Source: Rotaria sordida (Eukaryota > Rotifera > Eurotatoria > Philodinida > Philodinidae). Taken from it: a stretch of 64,000 nucleotides of DNA. Below the pieces are notes generated by a model. It saw only the letters and a list, made by a program, of their open reading frames with translations. It had not been told where the DNA came from and ran no database searches. Shown piece by piece: positions 12,801-31,701 of the stretch (position 1 is its first letter; each line of letters starts with the position of its first letter). A program made the position numbers and the translations under genes. Location: contig CAJNOL010000005.1 in assembly GCA_905250125.1 (NCBI GenBank), positions 232,188-296,187 on the forward strand, written 5' to 3'.

Positions 12801-15314
12801 TTGTGATTTCCCGTCGGACACACCAGGAAAAATGATTTTCGAACTGGGATTCGAAACTGTGCATAGAGATAGATCTTTGTGAGAACAGCTAATTATAAAA
12901 GTTTCAGATCTTTTCGTCATTGTTCCTATTCTGAAATAAGAACGTTGAATTTATGATGTATATGATCAACGTAAAGATCTAAAGCTTTTACAATAAAAAC
13001 TATTCGCATCAAAGTCTGTCTCTGTGTAAAGGTTCGAATAGAAATTGAAAAAATCATTTTTTCTAATGTTCCTGAGGGAGACGACGGTTTTATATTAAAA
13101 AAATTATAAAAATGCAATATCTTGGCAGTAATAAGATAAGAGCTCGATCTGTTATCAAGATATTCATAGCTCATCAGGGCCTACATGATGCATACAACCT
13201 TAACTCAAAAGCATCAATCAATTGGAGAACTTCCCTTGTTAATTCATCGAACAAAATACTCAGCAGCTAATCATTCGTTTTTGTTCATTTCACTCAAAAC
13301 GATTTATCATTTGTTTGAGTCAGCCGGTACTGTCACGTAGGAAGTCGAAATGATTTAATAATAAGATTGATAGGTTTACTAGTTGACATTATCTCTCTTG
13401 ATAATATTAATATAAACAGAAATATGTTTGCCAGGTTTAAGAGAACGAACTAGGCCTTCTTTTTAGAATTTCTAATGAGATGAATACATGTGATAACGAA
13501 TAATAGATAGCGGTATAATTATTTATTGACATACTTTACAAATTACTGTTTATCTTATCAATCAAAATATCCATTACAGTTATAATTGTAAATATATTAG
13601 AATACAGAGTTGTGAGCCAGTCCATCCAATTAGTTTATTAAATCATGATTAATCGATTAATTGAAATGGCTTCAAAAAATATTCATTTTCCTTTTTGCAC
13701 TCGAATTTTCATACATCTGCAAGAAGAAATCTTATATTATAGTTGTCTGTATCTATCAGGTTTCTCAAAGATAAATATGCGATATTTATATAGCGTGAAA
13801 AAAAAGCTATTTATCCATTAGCTGATTGCTGATATTCAAATCTTAAATTTTCTTCCTCCACCTTTTTCGACAAATCTAACATTACAACGACCGAAATCTA
13901 AATTTGATCTTTATCAAAACTAAGTTTAACTCAAGTAACATAATTTTGATTGTGTTTTTTAAAAACCGAAATATATTTCAATTAAAGAAATAAAACTAAT
14001 AGTTCTTAAAATAACATTGTTTGTGAGATAACATAGTTAGACATTGGACATTTCCAGTATTAGTAAAAAAATCATTATTTTAAGGATAGAGTCAATTCTA
14101 CGTAAAATACCCAAAAAAACCGCCTAGTATGTCTAGATTTTGATTATTAAAAAGTGGTTTTTCATTGAAAAGCAGCATAATTTTCGGAATCAGCATGCAA
14201 AAGGACATTGAAAACTCTATCTTTCATTTGAAAAGACTTCTAGTCAATTTTTATTCCTGTAGGGGAGAACAGCCTAAAAACTTTGCGAATAAAAAGCTGA
14301 GGAAGGAGTAGAGTGAAAATTTTAATCAGAGATATTTTGTGATAAAGTGTAGAATTTTCGATGCATTTTTGCATGTTGATTCCGAAAATTATGTTTACTT
14401 CTAATAAAAACCAATTTCAATAATCAAAATCTAGAAATATTTGTCGTTTTTTTTTTGAGTATTTTACGTAAAAGTAACCTTGTAATAGCATATTTATAAA
14501 ATATTCTTCAGTTGGTAAAGACCGATTACAACTCTGGTAGAATCAACCTCATATGATCTACATATACACTTATTCAAAATACTCATACAAAAAATATTTA
14601 TTTATGATTATCCAGACATTGATGAATGATAATTTCCCAAATGGCTTAAAATGAAAAACCATTTTATTAGAAATTCTTATGTGGTTACATTACCATTATT
14701 TATAGAGAAAGAGAGAGATTGATATATTCGTGAGAAAAAAAAAAAGATTAAATTATCCTTTTGTTATTTTAGTCAGGTACATGCACACTTCGTGAAGCTG
14801 TGATAATTGCAAGTATCCTTGCAAAAAATTCCGTTCCAATGTTACATTCAGCAGCAGCTTTATTAAAAATAGCTGAAATGAATTATTCAGGTGGTAATTC
14901 AATATTTATTCGAACACTTATTGAAAAACGTTATGCATTACCATTTCGTGTTGTTGATGCTCTTGTTCATCATTTCATTAAGTATGTTTATATTATGTTT
15001 ATTTTATTATTATTATCATTAATAATAGATTTCGTACTGATACACGTGACTTACCTGTTCTTTGGCATCAATCATTACTTGCTTTTATTCAAAATTATCG
15101 ACAAGATATATCAACAGGTTTGAAAAGTTTTTGATTTCAAAATGTTTTTTTTTTTTCTATTTTTGTTTTTAAAGAACAAAAACAAGCATTACTTGAATTA
15201 TTACATCATCATTTTCATCATACAATTGGACCTGAAATTCGAAAATTACTGTCCGAATATAAATGTCGTGATGAAGAAGATGAACAATATGCAATAATGG
15301 ATGAAGCCAATTAA
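9866..15314 (+). CDS. BYSL: Bystin, 40S ribosome assembly factor
   Basis: Eleven exons (9866-10015, 10079-10179, 10968-11079, 11132-11237, 11292-11419, 11484-11581, 11632-11710, 11768-11833, 14773-14981, 15029-15117, 15175-15314) give 425 residues, against 437 in human. After a charged acidic N-terminal third come the conserved bystin blocks: [73 protein letters not shown] and [20 protein letters not shown]. Bystin/Enp1 binds the pre-40S particle in the nucleolus and is needed for 18S maturation. The start lies 16 bp after an acceptor-like CTCTAG. Two introns are greatly enlarged by foldback elements (10180-10967 and 11834-14772), while the others are 50-70 bp. It is the third gene of the GPKOW-COMM-BYSL cluster. 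Confidence 0.93.
10231..10872. mobile_element. ~600-bp foldback family, copy 2 (in bystin intron 2)
   Basis: Left arm from AGTCCTCCAACTGATAAATC. The right arm ends with its diverged reverse complement (near 10842-10862). Arms of about 250 bp share GATACTGCACTTT, AATGTCGTTGTAACAGAAAA and AATAGTTTA. The intron is otherwise of normal size, so the element accounts for its expansion. No coding capacity. Confidence 0.75.
11946..12525. repeat. Compound foldback repeat in bystin intron 8
   Basis: The outer arms are close reverse complements: ATTGCATTGGCACATAAGTT on the left, and the same sequence inverted at about 12501-12520. The inner part holds a third, diverged copy of the arm (about 12220-12350) in direct orientation to the left arm. 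It is recognisable by CTCTATCGCCCTGTAT and GACTTG..TTATTTG, and shows one element inserted in or duplicated within another. An ORF at 12178-12390 lies wholly within this repeat and is not a gene. Confidence 0.7.
12669..13240. mobile_element. ~600-bp foldback family, copy 3 (in bystin intron 8)
   Basis: Starts ACAAGGAAAGTCCTCCAACT and ends with the diverged inverse (GGAGAACTTCCCTTGT). Its arms carry the same landmarks as copies 1 and 2 (AAATACTGCACTT, TTTCAGATCTTTTCGTCATT at the centre). It is the longest-preserved palindrome of the three. Confidence 0.75.
14099..14470. repeat. Foldback element with TACGTAAAATAC ends (~370 bp)
   Basis: Left end TACGTAAAATACCCAAAAAA; right end in reverse complement TACGTAAAATACTCAAAAAA. 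The arms also share TCTAGATTTTGATTATT and ATAATTTTCGGAATCA, for about 120 bp. It is the third foldback in bystin intron 8. Confidence 0.75.
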
Positions 15315-17352
15315 AAAGAATTTCAAAAAGAAATTTTTTGTTTTGTTTGAAATAAAAAAAAAATGGTTAACATCATTACCATGAGATATTTATCGTTTGT
15401 ATTATAAAAGGAAAAGAGATGCCATAGGATAGGAATAATTATTAGATTCGAGTCAGGAAATTTCTTATTTTTCAAGGACGGATGTCAAATACAATAGTTC
15501 ATTTAGTGAACCCGAAGACTGTTTTTTTTTACAGACAAAAAATAAGGATAAAATTTAATTATCATTATCGAAAATTACATTTAATCGAATAGAATTTTTT
15601 AGTTTTGTTTTATTTTCCGGTAGTTGATTTAGGGTGGGTAGGGTAGGGATTATCGTCTCGTCCTTCTGGACTATTTTTCTCAACAGAAAACGACAAAAAA
15701 TAAATCGATACAACCTCTAATTTGACTTGTAAACATGTTATTTTTTTTTACTATGATCGTCCCGATTTACAGTAAAAACCGTCATTTGACACCGTTATTT
15801 TCAATAATATAAAATGAATAAATACATTAATTCAGCATAAAATAAAAAATATTAATTGTGCTTCATTATTTTAGATAATATTTTCGCTTCACTGATCATG
15901 TAAATATTATAAGAAATACACACACATCAAAAGGGAAAAAAATGTGAGTACATGACAAAAAGGAAAAGACCTCGACGAAACAACCAAATGTTGCTTTTAT
16001 ATGCAAGGAAACGAAAAAAAAGGCTGAGAGTCTGACTCTATATAAGATCTGTCTGCTCGCATGGCTATTTCATATAGCAATTAAAGTGCAGAAAAGAAAG
16101 GTGAGATACATATGCAGCTAACAAGCTTACTATACTAATAACACTGGCTAAAGACTGTATATGTGCTATATTAATAAATAATAAAAGAAGTTGCTCTTTT
16201 TATTATTATTTTTTTGTCTTGGTTCTGTCTTTGTTTTCATTTGTTCCGGCTGTCTAATCCGACAAAACGCACAGGCCCTGACAAGATCTTTTTTCACATT
16301 CTTATATATTCATTTGTAAAAGAACGTTTTATGTCATAAATATATAAAAGTGTAATTCGATAATCAAAAGAAAAAAGAGAAAGAAAAAGATGACAGTAAC
16401 TGCCATCCTTTTTTTTTCTTCTTGTGATTTACAATAGTACTTGAGTCTAGCAATCGAGCATCGATAGGAGGTCAAGCATGCATACGCTATTATATATATA
16501 TATATATATATATGACTGTATACATAGAACATGAAAAACGAAAAAAAAACACGCAAACTATTTGTAACCAAAAATAAAGCAGGTAGATGTGAAAATAGAA
16601 TCAAAAAAAGAGAAAGTAGAAGTAAGCAATAATATTTGTTTTTCTTTTCTTCACTCTCTCGTGATTTAACCAAATCATATAATTGTCGCGCAACCGTGAC
16701 GAGAGTACAAAAAGAAAGGCGTCATCAAGGCTTTACAAGTGAGTTGAAGAAGTAGAGAAAAAGACAATATTAAAAAAATACACATTATTATTTGACTTAT
16801 CCAACAGGAAATAACATTGTAATTTTGGTATGTTCGGCTGAAAAAGTGATAATAGAAAATCAACAACAAACAACTAGCTATGGATTAGCTATCGCTATCG
16901 AACGCAGAATGAAGTGGAAGGAAAAGGATGATTTATCTTGGTGTTGTGTTAGTCGTCGACACAATGACGACGACGAAGACGACATTAAAGATGCTAACAA
17001 GCAAAGAGCGAAAGTGGTATTAATGGAGACATCAACAGACAAAGTCTCGTCACCGGTTGAAAAAGTAAAAAAAAAAGAAAAAGAGAAAGAAAGAGAAAGA
17101 AAGCACAAAAACATCTTCGCTTCGTTTCCTTTTTCTGCATCTTCATCACCATCATCTTCTTCTTCTTCTTTTTCCTATTTCCTCATTTACGTTCTTTGAT
17201 AATGACGACTCATCATCATATCTCTGTTTGCCTACCACATACTTGTTCTAACTGAAAGATTTGAGTACTTCGATAATTATCATTAATCAGTTAGTGAAAT
17301 TCATAATAACATCATTTATTTGATATATTTTTAGCGGAATCTTTCTACAATT
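15315..17352. other. Intergenic region between bystin and the ORP8-like gene
   Basis: About 2 kb with an (AT)n run at 16491-16513 and a purine-rich then pyrimidine-rich low-complexity stretch at 17060-17180. The reading frames there (16792-17199 plus, 16878-17114 minus) overlap on opposite strands and are low-complexity artefacts. The acceptor-like TTTTTAG at 17328-17334, 18 bp before the ORP8 ATG, suggests a 5'-UTR intron or a trans-splice site. Confidence 0.45.
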
Positions 17353-25062
<7,710 letters not shown>

Positions 25063-25344
25063 GGGTATCTATGTATTTTTTCTTTTCATAATAAGTGTGA
25101 GACCAGTGATTTCATATTGTATCATAATTCTTTAATGAAGTCGGTTTTTTTTTGTTTTTTTGTTTTGCTCCAGTCCGGTTCCAATGTCTAATGTCTTCTG
25201 TTTTCGTTGTCAATATATTTCAAAAAAAAAGTAAAAAGACAAAAAAAAAAGGAAGCAAAGAATTTGATAGTTATTCATGGGCTTTTTTTTTTATTTATTG
25301 TCGAAATAGTTTAAATAAAGGAAAAAAAAAACAAAAATAAAATA
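25063..25344. other. Short spacer between convergent 3' ends
   Basis: Only 282 bp separate the stop codons of the ORP8-like gene (plus) and the deacetylase-like gene (minus). It is A/T homopolymer-rich with AATAAA near 25314 on the plus strand, so the 3' UTRs probably meet or overlap. Confidence 0.5.
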
Positions 25345-28300
25345 TCACTTGTGTACAAAGTACTTATCATAAAAAAGAACGGTTAAAATTAATAGAATAA
25401 ATATCCATATGGAATGAAATGCAATACTACTACGAAATAAATCTTCAGCTTGTCGATCGATTAATTGAGAATCTGTTATATTTGAGTCATTTTTTGATGT
25501 GGATTCTTTAACATCTTGAGTTAACAAATTTAATTCTATATCAGAACAATCGATATCATATTCATATATTGTATTACTACAACTAAATGCCCAAAAATCT
25601 TTAAGTTCATCTAATTTACGTGGATATTTTAACCATTCAAGTGCTTGTTCAATTGAAACAAAATAAACATAATCATAATCTTCACTATTTAAAATATATT
25701 CAATAAAACGAATTAATGCTTCAAGACGTATATTTTGATGTTCTAAAAGCCAAAATAGATCAAGTTCGATTATAAATGGAGATCGATGGCCAAGAGTTAG
25801 TGACGAATGACGATCAAAATTATATTTAATAAAATCAAAAAATAAATCGACCGTATATGGTTCATCATCAGGTAAACAAGTTGAATCGGAAAGAATACGA
25901 CAAGATGCAGTTGCTAAAAAAAAACAAAAAATCTCATTTGTTTACTTTGATTGCAGATTCATGAGGGAATTTTCAGCAAGTAATAAATCATTTTTTATAT
26001 AGGTCATACTTTATTAGATAAGTTCTCATGAGACTAGAGACCATCTAGAGGAATTCTTCTCTATGAATTATGTTCGTTTTGATGAATTTTTCAACAAAAT
26101 CTTGTAGTCTTTCTTACAATAGAAGGTCGCATAATGTAAGTTAAAGAGATTGATCATATTTGGGTTAACTGAATGCTCTCCTTGCTGCCAAAGCATTTAC
26201 GGACCAAAATATTCGAACTTCATTGTATTTACAGTTTATGTCATGCGGTCACACTTCAAAATTGTAGCAGTATTTTCTTTTTGTCATGATTAGACAGAGC
26301 TTAACGAGTTATATAAAGAAAACAATTTTACAACAGCGAAAACTTTGTGTCTATAATAATAGCATATTGGACTCTTTCGTAAAATTACCTTGCTTCGTAG
26401 TAGTCCTATATTTCCCATATTTTTAAATTGATCCTATCATGAGCTATATTTCAAGCTGTTTTCCTATATTCTTATATTTTTTGAAATACTGAAGATGCGT
26501 TTGAAAAGAGCCACATATCCCTTAAAAAAGTACCTTACACGTAGTGTAAATATTATTATTAGTGTCTATAACATTATACACAGATGGTAACGACGGTATA
26601 TATATAGATGCTGTAATAAAAATTAAAATTTAGTCAAATTTAAAATCTGTCCAGTCAAAATTAAAGTTTTAGTTTTATCCAGACTAAATTGAAATTTTTA
26701 TTTCATTCTATATAATGTCAATCAAAACTAAAATTTCAATTTTGACTGGATCAAATTAAATTTTATTTGATGAACACGAAAAGGTAATGACAGACAAAAA
26801 ATTAAAGCAGCCACAGTATTTTTTTTCTATTTCACAAAGTTTATTAACAAATATCATATGAAAGTGTAGGTGAAATAGGGATCTCGCTCTCATCCACATA
26901 TACGTCTAAAACCAAACAGCTACACACCAGAGGCAATCCATGTCCATATCAACACTCACACTCGAATCTTCCAGACTAGAAATGTAACAAACATGAAGCC
27001 TTGAGCTTTGATATTATTTAGTTCAGACTTGAGAGAAGAATTCGATTTGGATTTGACATCAAATGATCCGTATCTGAAAAGACTTTGTAAGATAAGGTTG
27101 CATCAACAATAATCTATTTTAGTACAGGTGTGATACAACTAGAAAAAGATTTTATGATTTGAAACCAAATTCTTAGTATTTGAATTCGGCTTTGAATAAA
27201 AATAATATAAATATAGTTTGTGTTTCGATAAAGGTCGCCAAATTGCAAACTGTTTATATGGATTTTATTCAAAAGCAAATCAAAATCTAAATTCAAACTT
27301 AAGCTTCAAATACAAATACAAATTTCAAGATCCTTGACCACAAATCCTAAATCTATTCTAGGTTTGTTGCATCCCTACTCTAGACTCACACCCACACTTT
27401 AAACAAAAAAGGTTTTTTACTAACCCATAAAAAGGTTTCGTATCAAATCTTTTCTGGACTGCTGTAAAAAAGACTTCGTAGGAGAGGTTTCCCATAAAAT
27501 CTTTTACCAAATCAAAAATAAGGTTTCGCACGAAGAGTGTCTTAGTGATCTCTATATGAATACAATTAGCCTCATTTACATACCTCTACACCTTTATTTC
27601 TATACTTACTCTTATGCCTATATTTAACCGCTTATAACTATTTCTAATCCCTTATTTCTACACTTAAACCCTTGTTCCTACACCTAAATCCATATAACTA
27701 TAGTTAACCATTTATAACTATGTCTAATTCCTTATATCTATACCAACAACCTTTTTCCTGCATTTAATCTCTTACCCCTATATTTAATCCCTTATAAGTA
27801 TATCCTTTTGACTATGTTCTAACCTCTTTACGCTTAGATCTATAATCTAAGACATATACCTTCATAACTGTTTCCGTAAACCTATCACATCACACCTATA
27901 CGCTTTTACTTGTGTTTTTATGTCTACGCATATCGTTATCTGTGTACCCTTTAACTTGTACTATTGACCTCATACCTTTATAATTCTATGCTTATGCCTA
28001 TATGTTTACTTCTATACCCTTATGACTATGCTCCGGTACGTATACGCTTAATCTGATTCTCACTCTTCATAAGGTCAACATGCAAGAGCAGTGGTTAATT
28101 GTGTATTATATAAGCGAGCAAAGTAGGATGAGAAATAGAGATAATAGCAGCAACTATATATTCTCAATACTTTCATAGTAGTAAATCGAGTCCAATGACT
28201 TCCAATCACATTGACTCTTGACGACTGTAGTGTTTAGTGATAGTGAAGGATAAACAAAAACATCATTCTAATTATGTAATATCAGTTAATTTTAACGAAT

Positions 28301-29901
28301 TCGAAATTATTTTCATATGTCGTCTAGGCGAAGTAGTTTATATGAAATCTTTTGACATGTAGTTGATATTAATGGATGTGTATTAAAGCTTTCACTTGTC
28401 GGCTATAAAGAAAAAGGCTCGGAAAAAGCCTTTGACAGGAACCATTCACGCAGAAGGTTTCGTAGAAAATATGCGGATCCTTTTTCTTTCCTCAAAGTAC
28501 GAAAATATTTTGGGAAGAAAAATACGATACCATCTTATATTCTACGGAACTGTAAAGGATTTTGTAAGATAATTACGGAACCTTTCACCGTATCAACCAT
28601 ATGCAGTAGGTTCCGTAGAAAAAATACGAAACTCTTTTGTATCGGACGAAACTATCGAAGATCCTCTACAAATCATACAGAATCTTTCCTTATTCTACCA
28701 AACCATATAGAGTTTCCTAAAGAAGATACAAAACTTTTTTTGATCCATGGAAGGCACGATGGTTTCGTGTGAAAGGTGCGAAACTCTTTGCTTTTTTTTT
28801 GAACCTAAAAATGGTTTAGTATGAAAGATATTAAACCTGTCGAATTTACCTGAACCAAACAAGGTCTAGTATGGAAAGTGCGAAACAATTTCCATTTTAC
28901 AAAACCTAAAACAGTTCCGTACTCAAATGTAAAACTTTCAAAATTCAGTAATAAACTCATTTCTTTTAGAGTGTGTTATTTTTTAAATTATGACCCTCCT
29001 ATTCTAGTTCCTCATAAAAAATTTACAAAAAAGAAAATGAAATCACCATTTGGATAAATCCATTCATGTAATGGAAATTGCCAAAGTGTTTCAATTGTTT
29101 GATATGAATCATCACAATTAATACAATCTGTTTGATTAAATGAATAATTAAGTGTAAATGGCCATATGAAATTTGACGATTTAAATAACATTGATGAATC
29201 ATAATGAAAATGAAAATTTCTAATATGTTCAAAATGTTTATTATCATCGATTTGTAAATGTGGTACACGAAAACCTTTTATATGTGATTGATGAATTTTT
29301 GATTGTTCTATTAAATTTAAACGTTGTTGTTTTATTTCTCGTTTCCAATTATTGTCCGACCAACGACGCCAATTATTTTCATCGTAACAATTTGTTAATG
29401 GACATCTTTGAAAGAAAGATTTTGATGAAAACAAAAATACAAAAAAAAAAAGAATGGTAGATTATTGATGTTACTTATTACTAGAAGTAGTCATAGCTAT
29501 TTCATTATGATTATCAAAAAGACGTTGAACTAAACAATATTCTGTATAATTATCATTAACAAAAAATGTTGATGATATAGGACATTCATTTGGATTTCGA
29601 TAAGTTGGATTAAGAATTGAACGAATTGGATCAAATGTATATTTATTTAAATTACCAACAAAAGTTAATAGAACCTAAAAATAGTTAAAATCATGTGTTC
29701 TAATCAATTGATTTTTATATATAAAATTATTACAAGTTGAGGTATATCAGTGATGTCTAATGATGTTGGATTACTATTACTAACAGCACATTGACAATAA
29801 GGTAATTGACAATTATTTTTATTACAAATTTTATCAATACAAAATACAGAAGTCAATGTTAGGAAACAGAAAAATGATAATATTAAATGCAAAAAAATCA
29901 T
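25345..29901 (-). CDS. Chitin-deacetylase-like (NodB-fold) membrane protein, catalytically degenerate
   Basis: Four exons (29734-29901, 29475-29674, 29047-29405, 25345-25913) give 431 residues. A signal peptide (MIFLHLILSFFCFLTLTSVF) and a small Cys cluster (CQLPYCQC) precede the NodB-like domain. That domain is recognised from PQLVLLTFVGN, NPNECPISSTFFVNDNY, GFRVPHLQIDDNKHFEHI, YDSSM, ETLWQFPLHEW and DLFFDFIKYNFDRH, all at the places expected in animal chitin deacetylases. The metal and catalytic residues are gone: the usual TFDD reads TFVG, the HSxxH motif reads TTSSNK, and the late FH position reads LDLFW. The protein therefore probably binds chitin or acts structurally without deacetylating. 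A C-terminal hydrophobic helix (IWIFILLILTVLFY) anchors it. The exon 3 donor was taken as GTGATT because only that phase joins exon 4 in frame. An acceptor-like TTTCTTTAG abuts the ATG. Confidence 0.82.
26623..26770. repeat. Small inverted repeat (~150 bp)
   Basis: Arms of about 55 bp around GTCCAGTCAAAATTAAAGTT and its inverse AATTTTGACTGGATC, both followed by TAGTTTT-like blocks. Non-coding. Confidence 0.6.
27570..27830. repeat. Degenerate 20-bp tandem array
   Basis: Consecutive 20-mers such as CCTTATTTCTACACTTAAAC, CCTTGTTCCTACACCTAAAT and CCATATAACTATAGTTAACC keep strict 20-bp spacing for at least a dozen units, though individual units differ at up to half their positions. Pyrimidine-rich on the plus strand. 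More diverged units continue to about 28050. Confidence 0.75.
28450..28950. repeat. Degenerate ~51-bp tandem array
   Basis: Units start near GGTTTCGTGTGAAAGGTGCG and AAAC..., are followed by a T-rich part and end in (G/C)AACC. The last three units (about 28760, 28811, 28862) are each 51 bp; earlier ones are more irregular. A related fragment sits at about 27405-27540, on the other side of the 20-bp array. Confidence 0.65.
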
Positions 29902-30574
29902 CTAAAGAAAATACATTATATGTAAACATTATTCTTTATGTTATTGTAAAGTATCGTGATATGTATATCTTATCTATTTATCGATTAGTCATGTATCCAT
30001 AGAAAAAAAAGAAAGGACTAATTCGACCTGAAATGTTTATATTTATCGAAGAGACAACAACAGATAGTATTTGTCTATTTTTTGATTGGTACAAAAATAA
30101 GGGTCAAATGAACCTTTTCTTTTTATTCTGTCGGTATCTAAATAAAGAATCTTGCATGAACAAGTTTTATTCTGTATTAATATTAATAAAAATATTTCAA
30201 TGAAAATAATAAGTTTATTGAATATGAAAAGTTAAACCATAAAAACCTTTAAGAATTCACTTTGATACAAAAGATAATGAAAAAGATCAAAATAAATTCT
30301 TTGAAAGTAAATTACATATTTACATAGTTCACAAGTCATACAACACTTAAAAAAAGGAATAGCTAACACTGACATGATCCACTTATTAAACCTGAAAAAA
30401 CCAATAATTAAAAGCGTTAAATATAGAAATATAGCAAAAGAATCGAATGATTAGCCAAAAGAAAAAAAATAAATCAACTTCTAATCAATTTATTAATAAT
30501 TCTCGTTATGCTCATTTTATGTTATATTAATTGTTTGAAACCTAACAAAAACAAAAACAAACAAAATTCTTGTT
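29902..30574. other. Spacer between agmatinase and deacetylase-like genes
   Basis: 673 bp between two minus-strand genes. It holds the agmatinase 3' region and the deacetylase promoter side. Nothing else was recognised. Confidence 0.45.
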
Positions 30575-31701
30575 TTATCGAGTACCAAAATGGAATGATT
30601 TATCAATAACTTTTTTATTTCTTAATAGTATTAAGAATTCATATCCTAATGTAGCTGCTGCTAAACCTGTTATATTTCCATAATCATATAATGGTGAAAC
30701 TTCTACAATATCCATTCCAACATAATTTACTGAACCAAGTTGACGTATAATAGCAAGAGCTTGTGCCGTTGATAAACCACCACAAACAGGCGTACCAGTG
30801 CCAGGAGCAAATGCTGGATCAAGACAATCGATATCAAAAGTTAAATAAGTTGGATTATTACCAACACGTTCTAGAATTTGTTCAACAACATTTTCAATTT
30901 TATGTTGATGAATCCAATCAGCACCAAGAATTTTAACACCCATAGTATCATCATTATATGTTCGAATACCAATTTGAATCGATGTTTTAGGATCAATGAG
31001 ACCTTCATTTACAGCATAAAAAAACATAGTACCATGATTCATACCATCTGGATCTTTATCTGGCCATGTATCACAGTGAGCATCAAAATGAATAAGAGAT
31101 AATGGTTTTTTATGATGAGCAACATGAGCTTTTAATAATGGATATGTCACATAATGATCACCACCTAAAATATATACCAATTCTCATTAATATCCAAAAG
31201 AAAATTTGAATAACCTAGAGATAGAAGAAATGTATTTCGCTCAATGATCTTTTTAGCATGTTCTTGAATAGCAGATGGAATTGTTTTCGGTTGACTCTGA
31301 TCAAAATAACAATCTCCATAATCAATAACAGCTAAATCTTCAAAAAGATCAATTCCTTCAGGATATGATTTAAGTTCAGGTAATTGTACAGATGCTTCAC
31401 GAATGGCTTTTGGTCCAAATCGAGCACCTGGTCGAAATGTTGTTGTCAAATCAAGTGGTATACCAGTAACAGCAACATCAACATTATTTAAATTACGTGT
31501 ATAATTACGACGAAGAAATGATAAAACACCGGCATATGTTTGTTCAACTGTTGAACCATATGGTTCACTTCGACGTATAGCTCCATCACCACGTAATGGA
31601 GAATTTAAACCAGGTACAATAGCACCAGGTTCTGTAGAACTGAATCGACATGATATCCGAAATACACACAATAATAAACGACGACTAGTTGTACCTAACA
31701 T
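30575..31701 (-). CDS. Agmatinase (ureohydrolase family), bacterial-type, mitochondrial presequence
   Basis: Two exons (31215-31701, 30575-31164) give 358 residues. Agmatinase hydrolyses agmatine to putrescine and urea using two Mn ions. All metal-ligand motifs are present: GGDHYVTYP, FDAHCDTWPD and TFDIDCLDPAFAPGTG, and the EVSP motif follows. The N-terminus (MLGTTSRRLLLCVFRISCRF) is Arg-rich without acids, a plausible mitochondrial import signal. The body, including RPGARFGPKAIREAS, YGDCYFD, HGTMFFYAV and QIGIRTYNDDT, resembles proteobacterial agmatinases more than the vertebrate AGMAT protein, which has DAHTDT-type motifs. The single 50-bp intron interrupts the GGDH motif (LSLG/GDH). The ATG follows an acceptor-like CCTAG by 8 bp. 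Guanidinobutyrase or a related ureohydrolase activity cannot be excluded from sequence. Confidence 0.92.

Larger units (their letters stand above)
25914..29046. other. 3.1-kb intron of the deacetylase-like gene, repeat-filled
   Basis: Contains a small inverted repeat (about 26623-26770), a degenerate 20-bp tandem array (about 27570-27830, fading to 28050) and a degenerate ~51-bp array (about 27405-27540 and 28450-28950). No exon is needed to join exons 3 and 4, and none was seen. Confidence 0.6.

Noticed and set aside
16792-17199. 135-codon frame with Ser/Lys-rich low complexity, overlapped by an antisense frame
   Set aside because: Purine- and pyrimidine-rich simple sequence opens both strands; no conserved motif and no splice partner.
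29012-29027. GTAAAT donor at the end of deacetylase-like exon 3
   Set aside because: It leaves phase 0, which does not join exon 4 in frame; GTGATT 20 bp upstream in the exon does.
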